From: Chara braunii
Taxonomy: Eukaryota > Streptophyta > Charophyceae > Charales > Characeae
Reading direction: 5' to 3'
NCBI GenBank assembly: GCA_003427395.1
Contig: BFEA01000809.1
Location: 116,264-161,269 of the forward strand
DNA: 45,006 nucleotides
Part shown: piece after piece, positions 43,601-45,006 of the stretch
Layout of the letters: every line of letters begins with the position of its first letter
Numbering within the stretch: the first letter of the stretch is position 1
Notes under the pieces: model-generated
What the model saw: only the letters and a program-made list of their open reading frames with translations
Told to the model about the DNA's origin: nothing
The model's database searches: none
Translations under genes and position numbers: made by a program

Positions 43601-43776
43601 ACAGATTGCACTGAACTGAACTCTCGTGATTGCTTTATCCGTTTCTGGAATCTCATGAACAGACATTCAAGCCGAATCCCTACTTTGAAGATGCGAAGTT
43701 GGTGAAATCGTATAGATTTGTGGATGGAGGTGCCGTCAAGGTCTCAGGGACAGCACCGAAGTGGAAGGAGGGCATG
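21832..43776 (+). CDS. NRP: NAP1-related protein (SET/NRP histone chaperone), five exons, 3' end outside window
   Basis: Nuclear histone chaperone of the nucleosome assembly protein family; plant NRPs bind H2A/H2B and act in chromatin assembly, transcription and recombination. Five exons join in phase 0: 21832-21942, 34682-34804, 35978-36028, 36799-36870 and 43663-43776, giving 157 codons. All four joins have GT donors and AG acceptors. Residues about 24-70 form the long dimerisation helix ([13 protein letters not shown], then VLEVEQKY), and [12 protein letters not shown] and IPDFW follow. Residues 79-157 are the first part of the earmuff domain ([36 protein letters not shown]). Family members are about 250 residues, so the rest of the earmuff domain with the SFFTWF-type motif and the acidic tail must lie beyond 45006. 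The start is the first ATG after an in-frame TAA at 21784; a second ATG in good context lies at 21859. The sequence matches plant NRP better than animal SET. Intron 1 is 12,739 bp and contains an assembly gap. Confidence 0.92.
22017..22442. other. Assembly gap (426 N) within NRP intron 1
   Basis: The run of N is bordered by (CA)n on the left and a ~80-base (AG)n on the right, so the missing sequence is probably compound dinucleotide repeat. Open frames spanning it are meaningless. Confidence 0.98.
22443..22524. repeat. (AG)n microsatellite bordering the N gap
   Basis: About 41 AG units directly after the gap, with (CA)n before it. Confidence 0.97.
22525..23311 (+). other. NRP intron 1, proximal part
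   Basis: Pyrimidine-rich intronic DNA with T and CT runs. No alternative exon is recognised. Confidence 0.5.
23312..23453. repeat. Minisatellite, ~27-bp unit
   Basis: About five copies of GCATTGACTCGCTTTTTCGG followed by CTGAGAT, the last two diverged (GTGGATTGACTCGGTTGTTT). Confidence 0.85.
23646..23731. repeat. Compound (AC)n(AG)n microsatellite
   Basis: About 12 AC units followed by about 30 AG units. Resembles the compound repeat flanking the N gap. Confidence 0.97.
23798..23905. mobile_element. Foldback MITE family A, divergent copy
   Basis: The arms CCCCGAACACAACGCACCC and the inverse of GGGTGTGCTATGTTCGGGG pair imperfectly across a loop near 23850. Same size and terminal TTCCCCCGAA as the family, but the internal TACGGTCATTATAGC block has diverged. 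Confidence 0.65.
24480..25095. repeat. Minisatellite, ~26-bp unit (CGCCCACTGCTGCTTCCATT type)
   Basis: Many imperfect copies of a ~26-base unit, CGCCCACTG(C/T)TGCTTC followed by CATTCCTCGT. The clearest run is at 24726-24845. Because the unit length is not a multiple of three and few stops arise, open frames of 180-250 codons appear in several frames with a [13 protein letters not shown]-type sequence. These are artefacts of the repeat. Confidence 0.9.
25152..25269 (+). mobile_element. Foldback element family B, copy 1
   Basis: Ends CTCGCTCCACCACTCACC and AGTAGTGGACCGAGGCC are inverted. The interior has GAGAATGAATCTTCCGCTAG, AACATGGAAAGATACC and TTTTGTCTTTTGTGCATG. About 118 bases, no protein; matches the copy at 31024-31143 over its full length. 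Confidence 0.82.
25430..25725. repeat. Second block of the same minisatellite
   Basis: The same CGCCCACTGCTGCTTCCAT and CCTCGTCGTC units as at 24480-25095, separated from it by a family B foldback element and unique sequence. It suggests that one array was split. Confidence 0.85.
25782..25841. repeat. 20-bp x 3 tandem repeat
   Basis: Three copies of GTGTGGTTTTGTCGTGTGGT, the last ending in AGTG. Confidence 0.95.
25895..25960 (+). repeat. tRNA T-arm-like sequence with short direct repeat
   Basis: ATAGG-TTCAAAT-CCTGT forms a 5-bp stem and 7-base loop like a T-arm, enclosed by GAGGGT/ACCCTC. CAGAGGGTCATA occurs twice, about 33 bases apart. No complete tRNA is visible. Confidence 0.35.
26279..26388. 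mobile_element. Foldback MITE family A, GCCCGG subtype
   Basis: Inverted arms GAATAGAACGCCCGGTCATTAT and ATAATGACCGGGCGTTCTAT flank the usual loop (CTAGACTGAAAGTTGACC). Both arms carry the same subtype changes (GAAGAC ends, CGGGCG core), so the arms vary together. Confidence 0.87.
26866..27155 (-). mobile_element. Foldback element family B, tandem inverted-orientation copies
   Basis: The minus-strand equivalent of family B. GGGCCTCGTTCCACCACTCA starts at 26866, and the block ACGACATG(T/C)AC, AAGACTAAAATATGGCGGTG, CATGTTCTGGCGGAAG, ATTCATTCTCATTTTG, GATGCTTGCTAATTA is present twice (about 26912-27028 and 27039-27155). The second copy ends with GGAGCGAGGG, the family terminus. Confidence 0.75.
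27224..27338. mobile_element. Foldback MITE family A copy
   Basis: CACGTACGGTCATAACAGC at the left and TATAATGACCGTACGTTGTA at the right, with GGTAG at the right end. Size 115. A partial copy follows 12 bases later in the same orientation. Confidence 0.83.
27351..27439. mobile_element. Foldback MITE family A, left-truncated copy
   Basis: Begins directly in the TACGGTCATTACAGCTGTAT arm, without the outer ~25 bases, and ends with the full right arm and GGTAG. Its loop TTTGGGGTATCTTCCACTC is close to that of the copy just before, so the two may come from a local duplication. Confidence 0.78.
27480..27645. mobile_element. Foldback MITE family A, long divergent copy
   Basis: CTTTCCCCCGAATAAAACAA at the left and CTCTATTTAGGGGGAAAAG at the right are inverted, with GGGCATTATTG and AATGACCGTA inside. 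The interior is about 90 bases longer than usual. Confidence 0.65.
28051..28153. mobile_element. Foldback MITE family A, GCCCGG subtype
   Basis: CCGAATAGAAAAGCCCGGGCATTG and AATAACGGGGCGTTCTATTCG-type arms around the standard loop (AACTTTCAGTCTAGATTCAG). About 103 bases. Confidence 0.76.
28325..28380. mobile_element. Solo right arm of foldback MITE family A
   Basis: Only the right arm is clear: CATAGTGACCCTGCGTTCTC, TTCGGGGGAGATGGTAG. The left arm is degraded. Confidence 0.5.
28677..28714. other. Nextera/Tn5 mosaic-end mate-pair junction (assembly artefact)
   Basis: Two 19-base Tn5 mosaic ends in inverted orientation, CTGTCTCTTATACACATCT (28677-28695) and AGATGTGTATAAGAGACAG (28696-28714), exactly as in the circularisation adapter of Nextera mate-pair libraries. 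It is flanked by C homopolymers on both sides, and CTTGACATGAGG occurs on each side (about 28636 and 28732). It is library sequence, not biology, and the join across it may be false. The minus-strand frame starting in it gives the well-known artefact peptide MCIRDR. Confidence 0.97.
28899..28987. repeat. Long imperfect hairpin
   Basis: A 33-base arm beginning CACGTATCTAGAC and containing GGACCGGATACAT pairs with 28954-28987 (ATGTATCTGGTCC, then GAGATACGTG) with few mismatches; the loop is about 22 bases. It may be the core of another foldback element, since a family B-like terminus (GTAGTGGAGCCATCGG) lies just downstream. Confidence 0.7.
29062..29170. repeat. ~32-bp tandem repeat, four copies
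   Basis: Repeated pattern GAAAACCTGTTTCTACATTT followed by TCTACAATG, with substitutions. Confidence 0.8.
29428..29572. repeat. Short degenerate repeat (CGTTGCATTGCATCGTTCTC)
   Basis: GGCTTCGTTGCATTGCATCG and TTCTCTCT/CTCTTGC occur about three times with variable spacing. Confidence 0.65.
29573..30290 (+). other. NRP intron 1, central T-rich part
   Basis: TTGACGATCCTATTTTC-like motifs recur at about 29654, 29756 and 29814. At 29990-30190 there are partial foldback arms (CTAGATACATC, CACCGTGCGTTT and the opposite-strand equivalent) that look like fragments of the MITE families. No exon is seen. Confidence 0.45.
30291..30333. repeat. (GA)n microsatellite
   Basis: About 21 GA units; a G homopolymer of about 17 follows near 30375-30391. 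Confidence 0.96.
30811..31010. repeat. 100-bp tandem duplication
   Basis: Two copies (30811-30910 and 30911-31010) starting CTTCACC(G/C)TCCCTCCC and containing GGTATCGACGGGCCTGCC and TGTATGTGTTTATTATT. A few substitutions separate them. It directly precedes a family B foldback element. Confidence 0.92.
31024..31143 (+). mobile_element. Foldback element family B, copy 2
   Basis: Starts GGGCCTGGCCGCACTACTCA and ends GTGAGTGGTGCATCGAGGCCC, terminal inverted repeats of about 25 bases. The interior matches copy 1 (CAGAATGAATCTTCCCCCAG, AACATGGAAATATGCACC). Confidence 0.85.
31197..31334. repeat. Target-site duplication of the U6 retropseudogene
   Basis: A perfect 10-base direct repeat (GACAACGCAT) lies immediately before U6 nucleotide 1 (31197-31206) and immediately after the poly(A) tail (31325-31334). 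Two upstream A residues extend the match into the tail. The insertion split a tRNA-like sequence that resumes at 31335. Confidence 0.92.
31207..31324 (+). pseudogene. U6 snRNA retropseudogene with poly(A) tail
   Basis: 31207-31302 matches U6 spliceosomal RNA almost end to end: the 5' hairpin GTCCTTCGGGACAT, then AACGATACAGAGAAG, TGGCCCCTGC, AAGGATGACAC, AAATCGAGAAATGGTCC. It then has 22 A residues (31303-31324) instead of the T-run terminator. The region normally containing GATTAGCA is altered to GGGTAAATTAACAA, which destroys part of the U2/U6-interacting segment, and GC is missing after GACAC. The direct repeat GACAACGCAT flanks it at 31197-31206 and 31325-31334, so it was inserted by target-primed reverse transcription. 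It is not expected to be functional. Confidence 0.93.
31335..31378 (+). repeat. tRNA(Ala)-like 3' portion
   Basis: GGGTG-TAAGATA-CACCC (a 5-bp stem and 7-base loop like an anticodon arm) is followed by GAGGCCCTGGGGTTCGATCC, with a T-arm of 4 bp. The anticodon loop lacks U33. The 5' part is disrupted by the U6 retropseudogene insertion. Probably a tRNA-derived repeat. Confidence 0.45.
31377..31487. mobile_element. Foldback MITE family A copy
   Basis: 111 bases from CTACCGTCTTAACCCGAATG to the inverse ending GGGCGAAGACGGTAG, with TACGGTCATTATAGCTG in the left arm and a loop with GGGACAACTTTGAGTC. Its left end abuts a tRNA T-arm-like sequence. Confidence 0.87.
31526..31606. mobile_element. Foldback MITE family A, left-truncated copy
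   Basis: Starts in ATGACGGTCATGATATCTG, with a loop GGCAATTTACAGTCTAC, and ends with the GCCCGG-subtype right arm (AATGACCGGGCGTTCTATTC). Confidence 0.75.
32037..32252. mobile_element. Foldback element with family B termini and a 62-bp internal duplication
   Basis: GGGGCCTCATGCTGCTACTC at the left and GGGTAGTGGAGTGAGGCCC at the right are inverted and match family B ends, but the interior differs. A 62-base unit starting TATCTGCTTTATGATGCAGT is repeated in tandem (32125-32186 and 32187-32248). Related termini occur at about 29001-29016 and 33078-33093. Confidence 0.7.
32869..32979. mobile_element. Foldback MITE family A, well-preserved copy
   Basis: 111 bases. CTACCTTCTTCCCCCGAATA and its inverse ending GGGGGGAAGAAGGTAG, with ACGTACGGTCATTATGGCTG in the left arm. 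The loop is TTTAGACAGAAAGATACCTC. Confidence 0.9.
33196..33214. other. Assembly gap (19 N) inside a poly(G) tract
   Basis: G runs of about 11 bases lie on both sides. The true tract length is unknown. Confidence 0.98.
33496..33605. mobile_element. Foldback MITE family A copy
   Basis: 110 bases. ATACCGTCTTCACCCAATAC with the inverse of GTATTGGGGTGAAGACTGTAG; both arms carry the GTGAAGAC variant with CCAATAC in place of CCGAATAC. The loop contains CTAGACTCAAAGTTGCCC. Confidence 0.87.
33606..34681 (+). other. NRP intron 1, distal part
   Basis: Apart from the duplicated A-rich segment (33985-34175), no repeat is recognised. An open frame at 34172-34858 runs into exon 2 but only its last part is NRP; the upstream part looks like chance open intron sequence. 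Confidence 0.5.
33985..34175. repeat. ~90-bp duplicated A-rich segment in NRP intron 1
   Basis: TCACCAGTCCTTGGTGCCC plus an A run, and CCACCAGTCCTTGGTGCAC plus an A run, are each followed by a T-rich stretch, GG(C/G)GCCGC and CATTTGGCTCTGG. Each copy has a short CACCA..TGGTG hairpin. Confidence 0.75.
34682..34804 (+). CDS. NRP: NRP coding exon 2 (41 codons)
   Basis: Begins after a TTGTGCAG acceptor and ends at GCG|GTGAGT. It encodes [16 protein letters not shown] and then the conserved [12 protein letters not shown] and IPDFWQTA segment, the end of the long helix and the entry into the globular domain. It lies in phase with exon 1. Confidence 0.95.
34997..35146 (+). repeat. Duplicated tRNA 3'-half-like modules in NRP intron 2
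   Basis: Two related ~62-base segments, 34997-35060 and 35086-35146. Each has GACTGTC(G/A)GACTCTCG and then a T-arm-like element (AGGG-TTCGAAC-CCCT and TAGGG-TTCGAAT-CCCTA, the latter a perfect 5-bp stem with 7-base loop). A similar AAGGGTTCGAGTCCCAC occurs at about 36729-36745 in intron 3. No complete cloverleaf is present. Confidence 0.5.
35978..36028 (+). CDS. NRP: NRP coding exon 3 (17-codon micro-exon)
   Basis: A 51-base exon between GCGTGCAG and GTGAGT. It encodes [17 protein letters not shown], which matches the 'FLSHPALxxLLTEEDQK' segment of plant NRPs and fills exactly the gap between exons 2 and 4. It has no start codon or long open frame of its own, so ORF-based annotation would miss it; a longer open frame over the same bases is in another reading frame. 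Confidence 0.93.
36466..36713. repeat. 125-bp tandem duplication in NRP intron 3
   Basis: Copies 36466-36590 and 36591-36713 start GCCTTTGGCTA and differ at a few positions. It is followed at once by the T-arm-like sequence at about 36729 and ends 85 bases before exon 4. Confidence 0.92.
36799..36870 (+). CDS. NRP: NRP coding exon 4 (24 codons)
   Basis: Flanked by GTGCGCAG and GTAAGT. It encodes [11 protein letters not shown] then [10 protein letters not shown], the first strands of the earmuff domain (family pattern: KYLxxLEVE..xDxKxGYxIxF). Confidence 0.94.
38868..40504 (-). pseudogene. LINE post-RT region and zinc-binding (zf-RVT) C-terminus
   Basis: 40504-39986 encodes the typical post-RT segment ([38 protein letters not shown]). 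39476-38868 encodes a zf-RVT-like region: CASC, then HCFFHC and PVW, spaced like the cysteine-histidine cluster after many plant LINE reverse transcriptases, ending in WSIWRKRCQ. The two are in different frames. Opposite-strand open frames here are shadows. Confidence 0.78.
40327..41843 (-). pseudogene. LINE reverse transcriptase domain (frameshifted, with internal duplication)
   Basis: Three overlapping minus-strand frames carry one RT domain. 41843-41415 has [20 protein letters not shown] and IDGL. 41569-41306 has [22 protein letters not shown] and motif [10 protein letters not shown] (Asp at residue 62). 41406-40327 has [14 protein letters not shown] and motif C FADD (residues 116-119, about 41050-41058). 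Frame changes near 41570 and in 41306-41400 break the chain. After motif C a 79-residue block starting [11 protein letters not shown] occurs twice because of an in-frame 237-bp tandem duplication (40484-40957). Confidence 0.88.
40484..40957 (-). repeat. 237-bp in-frame tandem duplication inside the LINE RT
   Basis: Two adjacent copies, 40484-40720 and 40721-40957. By eye I count six substitutions between them (about 97% identical). The unit is 79 codons, so the frame is preserved through both copies. Each copy encodes the [11 protein letters not shown]...KIHTSLH segment downstream of the FADD motif. Confidence 0.93.
42199..42258. repeat. 30-bp tandem duplication in the LINE linker
   Basis: Two 30-base copies (42199-42228 and 42229-42258) differ at one base (CTGCGG versus CTGAGG). 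The unit length is a multiple of three, like the 237-bp duplication in the same element. Confidence 0.9.
42364..43364 (-). pseudogene. LINE endonuclease domain (frameshifted)
   Basis: AP-endonuclease-like (exonuclease III fold) domain that nicks target DNA for target-primed reverse transcription. Visible motifs in order: [18 protein letters not shown] (catalytic Glu), AGDRNTI (Asp and Asn of the GDFN motif, with Phe changed to Arg), SAIDFILVS (Asp) and LDHSPI (His). The frame is broken once around 43008: the segment ending in FYKERP continues in another frame as [10 protein letters not shown]. The catalytic residues survive, so decay is recent or mild. Confidence 0.82.
43663..43776 (+). CDS. 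NRP: NRP coding exon 5 (38 codons), last exon seen
   Basis: Begins after CATGAACAG and ends at ATG|GTGAGC. It encodes [19 protein letters not shown] and APKWKEGM, the histone-chaperone beta-sheet region. The following 1.2 kb (43777-45006) has no segment resembling the next conserved NRP block, so intron 5 appears to run off the window. Confidence 0.93.
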
Positions 43777-45006
43777 GTGAGCTTGCTTTCTGTACCCTCA
43801 TGGGCGTGGAACATGGAATAGGTCTTTTTTCCTGAAGGCGGACTCAGTACAGCCAGGCACATTTCTCAGTGGAAACAGGGGTTGCTTCCAACTTCTTGTT
43901 GTTTGTTCCTAACTGAAAGTAGAAAATTGCCCGTCGTTCTCTGATCCATTTTTGCTGGACGCTGAGCTGCGTTCCGTTGCCCTTGCTATGGAGTACTGAA
44001 TGTGTCTGGGCACCTAGAAGCCTGATACAATGCAGCAATGCACAGTTTCTCCATTTCAATGGCAATTGTATGCAGCCTGCTGTTTGAAAGGGTGATCATC
44101 GTGCATCGGTTGTCACTTCTTTGTGGGATTGGTGAATGAATAGTTGTGTTGTCCCGCAGCTAAAATACCATTCTCTGTGGAGGATGGGGTGCTGAGAAAG
44201 AAGATGCATCTGGTTTTCATGGTGGGTGTACTGGCCAATTGTTGTCAGTCAAAAGGAAGGTCTACGATGGCTGTAATCGTCGGAAGATCCGGTGAATGTC
44301 AGCATCTTGGCAGATGCATGCATGCGCTGTGTGCTGTGCAGCATGCAAGGGTGATGGTTTGTAGTGTCACTGTGGTTTTACGAGAAGGTTTTGACCTGTC
44401 TCCCTTTGTCGATGCATTCTTCTGCTCCGATATACTCTGTCCATATCTGCTTGCTTTGGAACGCAGCGCCCTTCTGTTTCCAGATTAAGGTAAACTTGGG
44501 CAGTGCCACTTTCCATGGCCTGCTGCCTTCCTTGTCCACTGCCCCCGTTGGTTCTCTCCTTTCCATTCGTTTCTCTCTGTTCTGGCCATGCTTCTTTGTT
44601 CTCTCCTTTCCATTCGTTTCTCTCTTCTGGCCACGCTTCTTGGTTCTCTCCTTTCCATTCGTTTCTCTCTCTTCTTGCCACGCTTCTTGGTTCTCTCCTT
44701 TCCATTCGTTTCTCTCTCTTCTTGCCACACTTCTTGGTTCTCTCCTTTCCATTCGTTTCTCTCTCTTCTTGTCTAGAAGAATGTCTACGATGCGTCTGAA
44801 ACGACCACCTGTGTGTCTTCATTGATGCATTTCCGGTCGTCCTCGCAAAATGCCCGTTGATTGTATGTCTTGTGTCACATGTGTGTGCATTGACCTTGCT
44901 TTGTTTTTGACCAGTGCAAGCGGCTCAATGATCCTGGTCAAACAGTCAGACTTCTGCCATGGAAGGAGTGTTGCTCCTCAGAATGGAAGAGGTCGTGTTT
45001 TACAAA
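43777..45006 (+). other. NRP intron 5 (runs off the window)
   Basis: Starts GTGAGC after exon 5. Candidate acceptors at about 44160, 44485 and 44776 are not followed by sequence matching the next NRP block. A minisatellite lies at 44551-44775. Confidence 0.6.
44551..44775. repeat. ~47-bp minisatellite in NRP intron 5
   Basis: Five copies of TTCTCTCCTTTCCATTCGTT followed by TCTCTC, then (in all but the last copy) CCACGCTTCTTGG. The array also gives long spurious frames on both strands. Confidence 0.92.

Noticed and set aside
44144-44820. NRP exon 6 in this stretch
   Set aside because: Several CAG/TAG acceptors were translated in the required phase; none gives the conserved NRP continuation, and two hit early stops.

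Overview
The window looks like nuclear DNA from a streptophyte: a land plant or charophyte green alga with a large, repeat-rich genome. The one gene I can establish is a split gene for a plant-type NAP1-related protein (NRP, the SET/TAF-I beta homologue). Five in-frame coding exons run on the + strand between 21832 and 43776, joined by GT-AG introns of about 12.7, 1.2, 0.8 and 6.8 kb. The 3' part of the gene lies beyond 45006. The species cannot be fixed from the sequence. The assembly is a draft: there are N gaps at 22017-22442 and 33196-33214, and an unremoved Nextera mate-pair junction adapter at 28677-28714.

Layout. 1-4.3 kb is AT-rich, with a tRNA-like pol III A/B-box pair at about 2355-2420 (minus). 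4.3-7.1 kb carries a chain of short, nearly perfect hairpins and a truncated U6 snRNA fragment (5110-5155). One copy of a ~425-bp GC-rich dispersed repeat is at 8704-9128 and the second is at 18906-19328. A foldback element lies at 9908-10089. 10370-13560 is a 5'-truncated, decayed LINE on the minus strand with its poly(A) tail.

14.0-17.9 kb is the oddest stretch. Nine ~30-bp hairpin units share a conserved core but have stems that change together. A second degenerate ~100-bp array follows. A ~520-bp terminal-inverted-repeat element (three copies) has inserted into both arrays. 18484-18598 can fold into a cloverleaf-like shape.

20.4-21.8 kb is the GC- and pyrimidine-rich promoter/5' leader of the NRP gene. 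Intron 1 is packed with ~110-bp foldback MITEs (about a dozen copies), a second foldback family, minisatellites, microsatellites and a U6 retropseudogene with a perfect target-site duplication. Intron 3 holds a 125-bp tandem duplication. Intron 4 holds an antisense, frameshifted but nearly full-length LINE (37569 to about 43450) with endonuclease, reverse transcriptase and zinc-knuckle domains. A 237-bp tandem duplication within it keeps its reading frame.

The only host protein function here is therefore histone/nucleosome chaperoning by NRP. Everything else is transposons, retropseudogenes, simple repeats and structured repeats of unknown role. The U6 pseudogene's poly(A) tail and target duplication show that LINE-type machinery was active in trans in this lineage.
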